Source: Alphaproteobacteria bacterium
GTDB taxonomy: Bacteria > Pseudomonadota > Alphaproteobacteria > DSM-16000 > Inquilinaceae
NCBI GenBank assembly: GCA_028277405.1
Contig: JANQGH010000009.1
Coordinates: 97,760 to 161,759 of the forward strand
DNA length: 64,000 nucleotides
Reading direction: 5' to 3'
The stretch's first letter is position 1. Every line of letters starts with the position of its first letter. Below the pieces are notes generated by a model. That model was not told the origin of the DNA. It saw only the letters and a program-made list of their open reading frames with translations, and searched no databases. Position numbers and translations under genes: made by a program. Shown here piece after piece: positions 28,415 to 36,944 of this stretch.

Positions 28415-29266
28415 TCAGTGCGACATCAAAACCGGGATCGTCATGGTGCGCAACACATCGCGGGTCGCACCGCCGAAGATGAACTCGCGAAAGCGCGACT
28501 GGCCATAGCCGCCCATGACCAGCAGATCGGAACCGTGATCGCGGGCCCGTGCAAGCAGTTCCGCGCCGATCCCCCGGCCCTCGGACTGCGCGTCGACCGC
28601 CTCGCAGGTGACGCCACAGCGGGCCAGGCTTGCCGCGATCTCGTCCGCCGCCCGGGATCGGCTCTGCCCGGCCGGCATGACGGGATCGACCCAGACGATC
28701 TGGACGTGCTCGGCCGTTTTCAACAGCGGCAGAGCGTCGAAAGCGGCGCGACTGGATTGCTGGCTGGCGTCCCAGGCCAGGGTCACATGGCGGCCGACAT
28801 GCTGGATCAAGCTTCCGGTTGGAATCAGCAAGACGGGCCGGCCGCTTTCCATCATCAGGCGCTCGCCGATGCGCTCATCCTCGAAGTCGCTGTCTTCCTC
28901 GCCCACCAGGGGGGAGATGATCAGTTCGGCGTTTCGTGCGTGGTCCAGCGCGTCGTCCAGCGGGTCCGGCCGGCCGCTGTCGACGTGGCGCCATTCGAAG
29001 ACGAACGCCTCGCCGCCCATGGCCTTGTCGAACAGGGCCTTTGTCTTCTCGCTCTCTTCCCGATGCCATTCCTGGTGCTGTTCGATCAACTCGCCGGTCA
29101 CGTCGCTGGCGCCCAGCGGGGTCGCCCCAAGGTTTCTGAGCGCCGGCGCAACGTAGAGGCCGATGACATGCGCATTGTCGATCTGGGCGACCGCCTTGGC
29201 CGCAGCCAAGGCCTCGATCGCCAAACGGGCGTTGGGTAGATAGGTTAAGATAGTCTTGTAGCCCAT
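28415..29266 (-). CDS. Universal stress protein (tandem Usp domains)
   Basis: UspA-superfamily cytoplasmic protein (283 aa) with two Usp halves. The C-terminal half ends with the ATP-binding-type pattern LLVMGGYGQSRFREFIFGGATRDVLR (G-2x-G-9x-G-S/T-like). The N-terminal half (about 1-145) lacks that signature. The start is ATG at 29266. It probably forms an operon with the alcohol dehydrogenase. The FNR boxes at 29499 and 29545 are more than 230 bp upstream, so direct FNR control of this gene is uncertain. Confidence 0.88.
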   Translation of the reverse strand: MGYKTILTYLPNARLAIEALAAAKAVAQIDNAHVIGLYVAPALRNLGATPLGASDVTGELIEQHQEWHREESEKTKALFDKAMGGEAFVFEWRHVDSGRPDPLDDALDHARNAELIISPLVGEEDSDFEDERIGERLMMESGRPVLLIPTGSLIQHVGRHVTLAWDASQQSSRAAFDALPLLKTAEHVQIVWVDPVMPAGQSRSRAADEIAASLARCGVTCEAVDAQSEGRGIGAELLARARDHGSDLLVMGGYGQSRFREFIFGGATRDVLRTMTIPVLMSH

Positions 29267-29498
29267 TGATTTTCTTCTTGTTTTGTTGAACTCACTGGGC
29301 CGCGAGCCACCTGCCTAGTGGGCTTGCGAGACAGCCCTCGGCATTGGGCCACCGGCAACCGCGATCCGCTAGGGCTTAGTCGCGGCCCGCGCCGGCCTTG
29401 TCATGCCGAGCTTCGAACTGCCCTTGCCGCCGGTCGTGATCTTGCCCTGCCAGCCGATGCCCACGCCATGCGCGTACCGCTGGGCGGTTGGCGGGTCA

Positions 29499-29512
29499 TT
29501 GACGGCTGTCAA
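29499..29512. promoter_or_regulatory. FNR box 3
   Basis: Perfect dyad TTGACGGCTGTCAA, 128 bp upstream of the baeRF12-like start and 46 bp from the next box. Confidence 0.75.
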
Positions 29513-29544
29513 TTTCCTTCGCGGCCCCGGCGGAGTGCCGACAA

Positions 29545-29558
29545 TTGACCGATATCAA
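29545..29558. promoter_or_regulatory. FNR box 4
   Basis: TTGACCGATATCAA, a match to TTGAC-N4-ATCAA. It lies 82 bp upstream of the ATG at 29641, similar to the distance of box 2 from its gene. Confidence 0.7.
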
Positions 29559-29640
29559 AGCGGACCCGCCCACGCTCTTGTTTGGATTTCCCGCACGCGG
29601 TCGCTGCGCCGGATCGACCATGGGACGGCGGGAGAAACCC

Positions 29641-30090
29641 ATGAAACCAATTCGAACCTGGATCGTGATTGCCGATGGTGTCCGCTGTCGCGTCGTGACC
29701 AATGACGGGCCTGGCCGGGGCATTGAACCCCGCCCCGACCTTGACTTCCGAAGTGAGCAACGGCGTCTGCGCGACATTATGTCCGATCGTCCCGGCCGGG
29801 CCACGGGTGTCGTCGGAAAGGGCCGTCATGCGGTGGCCTATAGCAGCGATCCGGTGCGCGAGGACGAGCGGATATTTGCGCGTTCGCTGGTTGACCTGCT
29901 GGAGGCTGAATCGGCGGCAAATGCGTTTGACCGGCTGGTGCTGATCGCGCCGCCGCAAACCATGGGCGACCTGCGGTCCATGCTGCCGAAGCGTTTGCAA
30001 GACCTTGTGTCGAAAGAAATCACCAAAGATCTGACGAAGCTGCCAATACCGCGATTGGAAGAGCACCTTCGCCGGTCGCTCCTCGTCTGA
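29641..30090 (+). CDS. Host-attachment / baeRF12-like protein
   Basis: Small soluble protein (149 aa) resembling the family annotated as 'protein required for attachment to host cells', now seen as bacterial relatives of archaeo-eukaryotic release factor domains. Supporting features are the N-terminal strand TWIVIADGVRCRVV, a polar middle with SDRPGRATG, and the C-terminal half with FDRLVLIAPPQTMGDLRSML and ITKDLTKLPIPRLEEHLR. ATG 29641 follows GGCGGGAGAAACCC; an upstream TTG at 29545 would overlay FNR box 4 and is rejected. The molecular role is unknown; FNR boxes suggest oxygen limitation. Confidence 0.75.
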   Translation: MKPIRTWIVIADGVRCRVVTNDGPGRGIEPRPDLDFRSEQRRLRDIMSDRPGRATGVVGKGRHAVAYSSDPVREDERIFARSLVDLLEAESAANAFDRLVLIAPPQTMGDLRSMLPKRLQDLVSKEITKDLTKLPIPRLEEHLRRSLLV

Positions 30091-30107
30091 ACACCGGCCA
30101 GCCGACA

Positions 30108-30124
30108 GCCGGACATGATCCGGC
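30108..30124 (+). terminator. Possible terminator hairpin
   Basis: Perfect 6-bp stem (30108-30113 with 30119-30124) and a 5-nt loop, 18 bp after the baeRF12-like stop. No T-run follows, so an intrinsic terminator is doubtful. Confidence 0.35.
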
Positions 30125-30231
30125 ATTCGAAAGGCCTCGTCGGTTAAGCGGTTCTTGTGTGTCTGCCGTCGAACGCGTAGGTTGAACACCTCAGCGGGGG
30201 CATGACATGCAAGCCTTGGGGAGGCTTTTCG

Positions 30232-31011
30232 ATGTCGATTGACATCGCCGAACTGCTGCCGTTGAACCGGTGCGGCACGTGCCCGATCCGCCATCGCGCC
30301 CTGTGCTCGGTGGCGGACGACAAGGCACTTAAGGCTCTCAATCAGATCTCGCGCCGAACCCGCTTCGAGGCCGGGCAGACCATCATGTCCGAAGAGGCGC
30401 CGGTCGACTTTGTCGGCAATGTCGTCTCCGGCGTGGTCAAGCTGACCAAGATCACGCCCGACGGGCGCGAGCAGATCGTCGGTTTGCTGTTTCCGTCCGA
30501 CTTTGTCGGCCGCACGTTTGCCGACAGTTCCGCCTTCTCGGCCGAGGCGGCGACGGATGTCGAGCTATGCTGCCTGCAGAAACCCGGGTTTGAGAGAATC
30601 CTGGCCGACCATCGGGACCTGGAGCACAAGCTGCTGATCGACACGCTCGACGAGCTGGACGCGGCACGCGAATGGATGCTGTTGCTCGGGTGTAAGACGG
30701 CGGCGGAAAAGATCGCCAGCTTTTTGCTGATGCTGGTCCGGCGGGCGTTCAATACGGGCTGCGGCCAGGACCCGCCGCCAAACCAACTGGTCTTCGAATT
30801 GCCTGTCAGCCGCGCCGACATGGCCGGCTATCTCGGCATGGCGGTCGAGACGGTCAGTCGGCAGCTATCCCAGTTGAAGGCGGACGGCGTGATCCGGCTG
30901 GTCGATGTCCAGCACTTCCTGGTCAAGGATCTGGGCCGTCTGGCGGAGATCGCGGGCCAAGAGCCGCCGGTTTACGTCGAAGACGCCGAGTTCGAGACCC
31001 GCCGTTACTGA
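30232..31011 (+). CDS. FNR-type (FnrL) Crp-family oxygen-responsive regulator
   Basis: Crp/Fnr-family transcription factor (259 aa). Four cysteines fit a [4Fe-4S] oxygen sensor: Cys14, Cys17 and Cys25 (C-x2-C-x7-C) plus one in the cyclic-nucleotide-like domain (Cys113 or Cys114). The helix-turn-helix has ETVSRQLSQL, with the E-x-x-S-R contacts that read TTGAT/TTGAC half-sites. ATG 30232 is preferred over 30202 because GGGGAGG lies seven bases upstream. FNR boxes occur at two promoters within 8 kb. I see no box in its own 110-bp promoter. Its end overlaps the convergent neighbour by 7 bp. Confidence 0.9.
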   Translation: MSIDIAELLPLNRCGTCPIRHRALCSVADDKALKALNQISRRTRFEAGQTIMSEEAPVDFVGNVVSGVVKLTKITPDGREQIVGLLFPSDFVGRTFADSSAFSAEAATDVELCCLQKPGFERILADHRDLEHKLLIDTLDELDAAREWMLLLGCKTAAEKIASFLLMLVRRAFNTGCGQDPPPNQLVFELPVSRADMAGYLGMAVETVSRQLSQLKADGVIRLVDVQHFLVKDLGRLAEIAGQEPPVYVEDAEFETRRY

Positions 31012-31856
31012 TCCGCCTGCGTCATTAACCACGTCGCGTATTGGCGCGCCGTCGCGTCGGCGTCACTTGGCGCATAGATCCCGTCTGTGACGAGGGTTTC
31101 CGCCCCTGGTATCAGAGCCGCCACGGCGTCCAGCTTGTCCCGCTGGCTGTTGGTGCGGCCGACCGTCACCAGGGTGGGCGCGGTGATCATCGGCAGTCGC
31201 GTGGCCTTGTCGTGCAGGAACGCGGCCCGATAGAGCTTGGCGAAATGGTCCATGCCCTTGATCACCTCGACGGTCTTGTCGTGCAGTTCCGCCAAGGGCG
31301 GCAGGCCGACCGCCCGAGCATGGGCGGCGTCGGTCTGGTGCCAGGGCCAGAAGAGGTAGGTGTCGCGGACGTAATGCCAGAGCTGGATAAGATGCAATCC
31401 GTGCGGATGCCGATCGACCGGCGGCATGTAGTCGTTTGCCAGCCGCTCCGCCTCTTCCGGTTCGTACAGGCCGACGCTATCGAGCACCAAAGCGGCGACG
31501 GCATCCGGTCGCGCGATCGCCAGTTCGGCGGCCACACTGGCCCCGGCATGAAAGCCGTAGACCGCGAAACGCTGAAGCGCCATGGCATCCGTGGCGCGGC
31601 CGATCGCGTCAGCATAATCGGCCATAGTCGGGTCTTCGGAAATCGGCGGGCAGGAATCGCCATTCCCGGGCAGATCGATCGCGATCACCCGCCGGTCTTT
31701 GGCCAAGGCCGGCATCATCGGTGCCATCGTCCGCGACGAGCCGGAGGCCTGGTGCAGCATCACCAGCGGCGTTCTGTCGCCTGAACCCAGTTCGCGATAG
31801 TGCAACTGACCCTCGTCGAGATCGACGAAGCCGCGGCGTATACGGGACGTCACCAT
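31005..31856 (-). CDS. Alpha/beta-hydrolase-fold protein lacking a serine nucleophile
   Basis: Alpha/beta-hydrolase-like protein (283 aa): LVMLHQASGSSRTM near the N-terminus, VIAIDLPGNGDS, and the nucleophile-elbow region FAVYGFHAGASVAAELA. At the elbow, where G-x-S-x-G is expected, the sequence is G-F-H-A-G, so the usual serine is a histidine. The C-terminal segment where the catalytic His normally lies (LVTDGIYAPSDADATA) also lacks one. It may be a non-classical enzyme or a binding protein. It is the last gene of the 38748-to-31005 operon and overlaps the cupin gene by 7 bp. ATG 31856 was chosen at the start of homology. Confidence 0.82.
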   Translation of the reverse strand: MVTSRIRRGFVDLDEGQLHYRELGSGDRTPLVMLHQASGSSRTMAPMMPALAKDRRVIAIDLPGNGDSCPPISEDPTMADYADAIGRATDAMALQRFAVYGFHAGASVAAELAIARPDAVAALVLDSVGLYEPEEAERLANDYMPPVDRHPHGLHLIQLWHYVRDTYLFWPWHQTDAAHARAVGLPPLAELHDKTVEVIKGMDHFAKLYRAAFLHDKATRLPMITAPTLVTVGRTNSQRDKLDAVAALIPGAETLVTDGIYAPSDADATARQYATWLMTQADQ

Positions 31857-32677
31857 GGTCTGGCCGCACCTGGCATTTCCTGCGCGAACCCGGAGAGTTC
31901 GTCGGGCAAGACAGGGCGATGGTCGGGCCACCAGGCGAAGGGGCGTTCGGGGTCTTCATATTCGGTGGCCAGCTTGCCGCCCTTCGTGCGGAAGAAATAG
32001 ATGTTGCCGGTCAGGCTGCCATAAGGGCCGTGGGCGATGTTCGGCGGCCGCCAGAAATAGGCGCCGGGTCGCATGACGCCCAGATTGCCGTGCACTTCGC
32101 CGGCGATCAGAAACATCTCCTCGACCACCGGATGCCGCTCGGCCCGGTCCGCCCAGCGCAGGCCGAGCGTGCCCAAGAGCCAGCTTTGGTCGCCCGTGTC
32201 CGGGTCCTCAAACAGCATCTTGCGCCCGGCGCCGGGCGGAAACTCCGGATGGAAATTGCCCGTGTAGGGAACCGCAAACGCGTCGATCCCCTCGACCAAG
32301 CGGCTGCGGTCGCACTCGACCGTGCCTTGTTTCAGCTTCGGTTCAGCGGAAAAGAAGGTCAGGACCACGGCGCCTGCCCGAGTTGCAACCTTGCGTCTTG
32401 GCAATCCGGCGGGCAGATGCCCATAGCCGAGATAGCCATAGTCGTGCTGTCCGACCGTGAGGTCGCCGTCGAGCACCAGAAACTCCTCATCGGCGTTCAG
32501 GAAGCCGTCGGTCTCGCGCGACCAACCCGGCGGGTAGCGCACCAGCAGGCTGCAGGCGCCCGTTTCGCTGTCCTCCGACAGGACGCGCGCCTGCGTGCCT
32601 GGTCGCAAATCGGCCAACGGCCGGTCCTGCCAAGGCAGCGCCTGGCACTGAACGAACTCGATCTGGGGTCTGGCCAT
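31850..32677 (-). CDS. Bicupin protein (DUF4437-like)
   Basis: Two tandem cupin folds (275 aa). The first has EEFLVLDGDLTVGQHDYGYLGYGHLPAG. The second has EEMFLIAGEVHGNLGVMRPGAYFWRPPNIAHGPYG, whose spacing and His residues suit metal binding. Related cupins are assigned to DUF4437 or ChrR-like groups and have no single known reaction. It lies between the small helical protein and the hydrolase-fold gene in one operon. Confidence 0.72.
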   Translation of the reverse strand: MARPQIEFVQCQALPWQDRPLADLRPGTQARVLSEDSETGACSLLVRYPPGWSRETDGFLNADEEFLVLDGDLTVGQHDYGYLGYGHLPAGLPRRKVATRAGAVVLTFFSAEPKLKQGTVECDRSRLVEGIDAFAVPYTGNFHPEFPPGAGRKMLFEDPDTGDQSWLLGTLGLRWADRAERHPVVEEMFLIAGEVHGNLGVMRPGAYFWRPPNIAHGPYGSLTGNIYFFRTKGGKLATEYEDPERPFAWWPDHRPVLPDELSGFAQEMPGAARPW

Positions 32678-32682
32678 CGGCC

Positions 32683-32988
32683 TCAGCTCTCGATCGGCGG
32701 GGCTTCGTCGCGCAGGGGTCCGGTTCGGTCGCCATGTTCGGTGATGATGCGCATCAGGCGCGCCTGCGATTTGTCGAGCGCTTGGGTTGATTTGGCGCGA
32801 AACGCGGCATCGTTGACCATGGCCTCGATCGCATCGCCGGCGATGACGCCGGACCGGGTCAGGGCCTCTTCGAGGGCCAGCCGGCGTTGGCGTTCGATGT
32901 GCAGCTGGGCGGCCAAATCCATGACCAGGGCGGCCAGCGTGTCGTCCTCTGCGTCATCGAAGAATGTGATTTCGTCTCGCCGGCTCAT
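32683..32988 (-). CDS. Small helical protein, partner of methyltransferase 1
   Basis: Not a family I recognise (101 aa). It begins MSRRDEITFFDDAEDD, and residues about 15-45 (LAALVMDLAAQLHIERQRRL) are predicted amphipathic helix or coiled coil. The rest is charged. ATG 32988 overlaps the methyltransferase stop by 4 bp. The same arrangement, a methyltransferase followed by a short helical protein with similar pattern, recurs at 39948-40172, which supports it being a real gene. Confidence 0.75.
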   Translation of the reverse strand: MSRRDEITFFDDAEDDTLAALVMDLAAQLHIERQRRLALEEALTRSGVIAGDAIEAMVNDAAFRAKSTQALDKSQARLMRIITEHGDRTGPLRDEAPPIES

Positions 32989-34067
32989 GACGGTTTCTCC
33001 GCTTCCAGGATCGCCCAGGGGAAGTGCCATTCGGCACGGTTAGGCCATTTGAGGCCGTCGAGCCGGCCGCCCTCGGGTCGCTCGTCGAAGGCGACCCAGC
33101 GCGCGTTGGCAAGACCGCTGTCGTTGGCCAGCGCGGCGGTGTCCGTGGCCATCATGCCCGGCATGAACGGCTCGTTGTTGCGGCTGCCATGTTCCATCAT
33201 GGCCAGATCCCGAAACGGCTCGCCGGTGAACTGGAACTCCAGCAACCGCAGCAGGCCGCCGGGTTTCAGAATGCGCGCCGCCTCGGCGAAGAACGCCCTG
33301 ATCGCCGGCTGGGGCATTTCGTGTAGCGTCATGGTCGCGGTCACCAGATCGGCGCTGTCGGGCTCCAGCCCGGTATCGGTCGCGTCGGCCTGGCGAAGGC
33401 GGATGGCCAGGCCCTGCGCTTCGGCCTTCGCATGCGCCATCTTCAGGCATGGCGCGGCCAGATCCACGCCGATCACCTCAGCCGACGGAAACGCCTTTTT
33501 CAGGGGCCAAGTCGACTTGCCGAAGCCGCAGCCGAGATCGACCAGCCGCGTGACCTCGCGGTCGCCTAGGTCTTGGGCGATTGCATCGGTGAACAGGCGG
33601 TGGAAGGTGTAATCGTCGTTGCCGCCCAGCATCACCAGCTTGGCGCCCAGCTCGTACACTTCGGCCGAGGCATCCGCGCGCCAGACGCCGCCCGGCTGCA
33701 CATGGATATCCCAATCCGTGTACCAGTCCGGCAAGACCAGATCCGGGTTCAGCTCCAGGCTGCCGATCGGGCTTTCCGGCACCTCGATGGCATGGCCGTC
33801 ACCGACGGCATCCGCCACGGCGCGCCAGAGCTGTTTCTGGGACCCGCGTTCCATCCAGGCGAACCAGCGATAGCGCGGCAACTGGTGGACGACAGGCGCC
33901 GCTTCCTTTCGGGTGACCGGCGGGTCGGCGCGGGTTGCGACATCGTATTCATGGCGCAGTGCCGGGTACATGGTATCGGCCCAGCGCCGCCGCAGGCTGA
34001 GCACGAAATCGATGTCCGCGCGGTGGTCGAGATCCACGCCCGTCGAAATGTCTTGGGTCGCTGTCAT
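32985..34067 (-). CDS. SAM-dependent methyltransferase 1
   Basis: Class I methyltransferase (360 aa). An N-terminal region of about 165 residues precedes the Rossmann domain, which starts with motif I LVDLGCGFGKST. EVIGVDLAAPCLKMA and LVTATMTLHEMPQPAIRAFF follow. It is clearly paralogous to the protein at 38845-39948: both have a G-G-V/I-W-R segment before the SAM domain, GCGFGK(S/T)T, LHEMP and a W-x-F-PWA-type ending. ATG 34067 has GGGAGATTGCCCA upstream and overlaps the ABC ATPase stop. The substrate is unknown, but the operon links it to a peptide-type importer. Confidence 0.88.
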   Translation of the reverse strand: MTATQDISTGVDLDHRADIDFVLSLRRRWADTMYPALRHEYDVATRADPPVTRKEAAPVVHQLPRYRWFAWMERGSQKQLWRAVADAVGDGHAIEVPESPIGSLELNPDLVLPDWYTDWDIHVQPGGVWRADASAEVYELGAKLVMLGGNDDYTFHRLFTDAIAQDLGDREVTRLVDLGCGFGKSTWPLKKAFPSAEVIGVDLAAPCLKMAHAKAEAQGLAIRLRQADATDTGLEPDSADLVTATMTLHEMPQPAIRAFFAEAARILKPGGLLRLLEFQFTGEPFRDLAMMEHGSRNNEPFMPGMMATDTAALANDSGLANARWVAFDERPEGGRLDGLKWPNRAEWHFPWAILEAEKPS

Positions 34068-35062
34068 TGGGCAATCTCCCTCCTTTGTTCTTGAACCGGC
34101 TGATCCCAGGGAACGGCCAGTTCGCCTGGATAGAAACACGCCACCCGCCTACCGTCGCTGACCCCTGTCAGGGGTGGCGTCTCGGCTGCGCAGCGCGCTC
34201 GCGCGATGGGGCAGCGCGGGTGGAACGGGCAGCCCGGCGGACGGTCGATCGGCGATGGCGGGTCGCCCTTCAGAACGAGGCGGCTGCGGCCGTCTTGATC
34301 GGTCGTTGGCTGCGCGGACAATAGCGCGACGGTGTAGGGGTGCTGGGGCGCGTCGATCAGGTCGTCGGCGCTGGCCTCCTCCACGACGCGGCCCAGATAC
34401 ATGACCACGATCCGATTGGCGATCTGGTGCACGAGCGCCAGGTCGTGGGCGACCACCAGATAGGCGATGCCCAGCCGTTCTTGAATGTCGCGCAGCAGGT
34501 TGACGATCTGCGCCTGGATCGAGACGTCCAGGGCGGACACCGGTTCGTCGGCGATCACCAGGTTCGGTTCCAACGCGATTGCGCGCGCGATGGCGATGCG
34601 CTGGCGTTGGCCGCCGGAAAACTGGGCCGGCAGGCGCTCAGCCGCGTCCGGGGGCAGGCCGACCGCATCGATCAGCGCGGCGACCCGCGCCTCGATTTCG
34701 GCACGGCTGCCGGTTTTATGCGCCTTCAAGGGTTCGGCGATGATCCGCCGGACCGTCATGCGCGGGTCCAGGCTGGCGTAGGGGTCCTGGAAGATCATTT
34801 GCAGGCGCCGGCGTACCGGTTTCAGCGCCTTTGGCTTCAGATGCGTGATGTCCTGGCCGTCGAACAGGATGCGTCCGCCATCCGGGTCGATGGCCCGCAT
34901 CAGCGTCATGGCCAGGGTCGACTTGCCCGAGCCGGACTCGCCGACCAAGCCGACAGTTTCGCCGCGTGCCACCTCGATCGATACGCCATCGAGCGCGTGC
35001 AGGATGCCTTTGGGCGTGTCGAAGCGCACCTCGAGGTCGCTTGCCTGCAACAGCGGTGTCAT
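34064..35062 (-). CDS. Peptide-type ABC transporter ATP-binding protein (DppF-like)
   Basis: ATPase of the dipeptide/oligopeptide/nickel family (332 aa). Walker A is [15 protein letters not shown], the signature is [15 protein letters not shown], and Walker B is [18 protein letters not shown]. The C-terminus has the family's extra cysteine-containing region ([14 protein letters not shown]). It overlaps both neighbours by 4 bp. The cargo cannot be read from sequence; the nearest solute-binding protein is at 40858-42387. Confidence 0.93.
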   Translation of the reverse strand: MTPLLQASDLEVRFDTPKGILHALDGVSIEVARGETVGLVGESGSGKSTLAMTLMRAIDPDGGRILFDGQDITHLKPKALKPVRRRLQMIFQDPYASLDPRMTVRRIIAEPLKAHKTGSRAEIEARVAALIDAVGLPPDAAERLPAQFSGGQRQRIAIARAIALEPNLVIADEPVSALDVSIQAQIVNLLRDIQERLGIAYLVVAHDLALVHQIANRIVVMYLGRVVEEASADDLIDAPQHPYTVALLSAQPTTDQDGRSRLVLKGDPPSPIDRPPGCPFHPRCPIARARCAAETPPLTGVSDGRRVACFYPGELAVPWDQPVQEQRREIAQ

Positions 35063-36048
35063 GCCCGGCGCTCCAAGACAGGTGCGCCGATCGGCGCCCA
35101 GCAGGCGACGGACCGGTCGGCGCCATCCGGTGTCAGGGCAGGGGCCTTGGCGCAGGCGTCCATTGCGTAATCGCAGCGGGGCCGAAACGAACAGGCGCCG
35201 CGATCCATGGACGGGGCGGGCGGTTGCCCGGGGATCGGAACCAGCCGCGGCCGGCTGCGATCGAACCGCGGGATTGCGCGCAACAGCCCCTCCGTATACG
35301 GGTGTCGCGGCGCGGCCAGAAGATCGGCTGTAGGTCCGGTTTCGACCAGTCTGCCGTGATAGATCACCGCCAGCCGATCGCAGATCTCCGCCGCAACGCC
35401 GAGATCGTGGGTGATCAGGATGCCGCCTGCGGCCACCAGCTTGGCGCGCAGCAGATCCAGGATCTGGGCCTGGATCGTGGTGTCCAGGGCGGTCGTCGGC
35501 TCGTCCGCGATGATCACGGCCGGGTCGTTGACCAGCGCCAACGCGATCATCGCCCGCTGGCGCAAGCCGCCCGACAATTGATGCGGATAGACCGACAGCC
35601 GTTCATGCGCGGCAGGAATGCCAACGGAGGTCAAGGCCGCCTCGGCGATCTCCAAGGCCCGGTCGCGGCTGACCCGCTGATGCCGCCGGACGCTTTCCGA
35701 CAGCAGCGACCCGATGGTGCGAACCGGGTTCAGGCCGGTCATCGGGTCCTGAAACACCATGCCGATGGTTCCGCCGCGCAGATCCTGCATGCGGCGATCC
35801 GGCAGACCGACGGTGTCTTCGCCCAAGAGCTTAATGCTGCCGGCGGTGATCCGGCCGGGGCGCGGCACCAGTCCCATCGATGCCAGCGCCAGCATCGACT
35901 TGCCGGAGCCGGACTCGCCGACCAGGCCGACGATCTCGCCATGGTTCACCGACAGGCTGACGCCGTCGACGATGGTGACCTCGCCGCCGTCCCTGGCCGG
36001 AAAGCCGATCTTCAGGTCTTCGATTTGAAGCAGGGCGGTGTCGGCCAT
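35059..36048 (-). CDS. Peptide-type ABC transporter ATP-binding protein (DppD-like)
   Basis: Partner ATPase (329 aa). Walker A is [32 protein letters not shown] contains the Q-loop, the signature is [15 protein letters not shown], and the C-terminal region [14 protein letters not shown] matches the Dpp/Opp group. It lies 5 bp after the permease gene and overlaps the DppF-like gene. Confidence 0.93.
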   Translation of the reverse strand: MADTALLQIEDLKIGFPARDGGEVTIVDGVSLSVNHGEIVGLVGESGSGKSMLALASMGLVPRPGRITAGSIKLLGEDTVGLPDRRMQDLRGGTIGMVFQDPMTGLNPVRTIGSLLSESVRRHQRVSRDRALEIAEAALTSVGIPAAHERLSVYPHQLSGGLRQRAMIALALVNDPAVIIADEPTTALDTTIQAQILDLLRAKLVAAGGILITHDLGVAAEICDRLAVIYHGRLVETGPTADLLAAPRHPYTEGLLRAIPRFDRSRPRLVPIPGQPPAPSMDRGACSFRPRCDYAMDACAKAPALTPDGADRSVACWAPIGAPVLERRA

Positions 36049-36053
36049 GGTCC

Positions 36054-36944
36054 TTACTCGACGGCCCGCGAGCGGGATCGCGCCTTGGCCGCGACGCCGT
36101 CGCCGATCAGGTTGAAGGCGACGACCGCCAGCACGATCGCCGTGGCCGGCACCAGCATCTGCTGCGGCGCCTCCACCAGATACTCGCGGCTTTCCGACAG
36201 CATGTTGCCCCAGCTCGGCGCCGTCAACGGCACGCCGATGCCCAGAAAGCTGAGCGCGCTTTCGGCGATCAGCATGTCAGCGAAGGTGAAGGCGAACATG
36301 ACCAGCAGGGTTGGCCGCAAGGCCGGCAGCACATGGGTGATCAGGATGGTGGTCGAGCCGACGCCGGCGAGACGCGCGGCCATGACATAGTCGCGCTTGG
36401 AAATGCTCATCGCCTCCGCATAGACAACCCTGGCCGCGATCGGCCAGGTGGCCAGGCCCAACGTTGCCGCTAGCGGCCAGAACCCGCGTCCCAGCAAGGC
36501 GATCACGGTGACGGCGAGCACCAGGGACGGAAACGCGATCACGGTATCGACCAGGTGCTGTACAACCCGGCGGATCGGGCCCGGGCTCCAGGCCGCCAGT
36601 AATCCGGCCGCCGTACCCAGGGTAATGGCGATGACGGCCGCGGTGAAGGCGATGCCGAGCGACCAGGGCATCCCGGCCGCGACCCGCCAGAGCAGCGACC
36701 GGCCAAGCTGGTCGGTGCCGAGCACGGAGCCGTCTTCAAGCGGCGCCTTCCACCGCTCCATCAGATTGCCGGTGTAGGCTTCGGCGGGTGGCCAGATCAG
36801 CACCCCGATCGTCGCGATCGCAAAACACAGCACGATGACCGTGCCGACAATCGTCATCCCATTGCCGCTGCCCGCGCGCGGCCAGATGCGAAGGCGCGGC
36901 AGCAGCGAACGCACGGGCGAGGTTGTCTCCGTTTGCGCCGTCAT
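36054..36944 (-). CDS. Peptide-type ABC transporter permease (DppC-like)
   Basis: Second permease (296 aa). An N-terminal helix follows a short cytoplasmic stretch; LGTDQLGRSLLWRVAAG is the DppC/OppC signature, and the EAA-loop is AARLAGVGSTTILITHVLP. About six hydrophobic helices are visible. ATG 36944 overlaps the DppB-like stop; longer in-frame extensions run through that gene and are rejected. Confidence 0.93.
   Translation of the reverse strand: MTAQTETTSPVRSLLPRLRIWPRAGSGNGMTIVGTVIVLCFAIATIGVLIWPPAEAYTGNLMERWKAPLEDGSVLGTDQLGRSLLWRVAAGMPWSLGIAFTAAVIAITLGTAAGLLAAWSPGPIRRVVQHLVDTVIAFPSLVLAVTVIALLGRGFWPLAATLGLATWPIAARVVYAEAMSISKRDYVMAARLAGVGSTTILITHVLPALRPTLLVMFAFTFADMLIAESALSFLGIGVPLTAPSWGNMLSESREYLVEAPQQMLVPATAIVLAVVAFNLIGDGVAAKARSRSRAVE

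Larger units (their letters stand above)
29267..29640. other. 374-bp intergenic region, divergent promoters
   Basis: The longest gene-free stretch in the window. It lies between the stress-protein gene (leftward) and the baeRF12-like gene (rightward). It holds two FNR boxes (29499 and 29545). The left 230 bp hold nothing I can assign: no conserved frame with a ribosome binding site, and no clear RNA structure. Confidence 0.6.
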
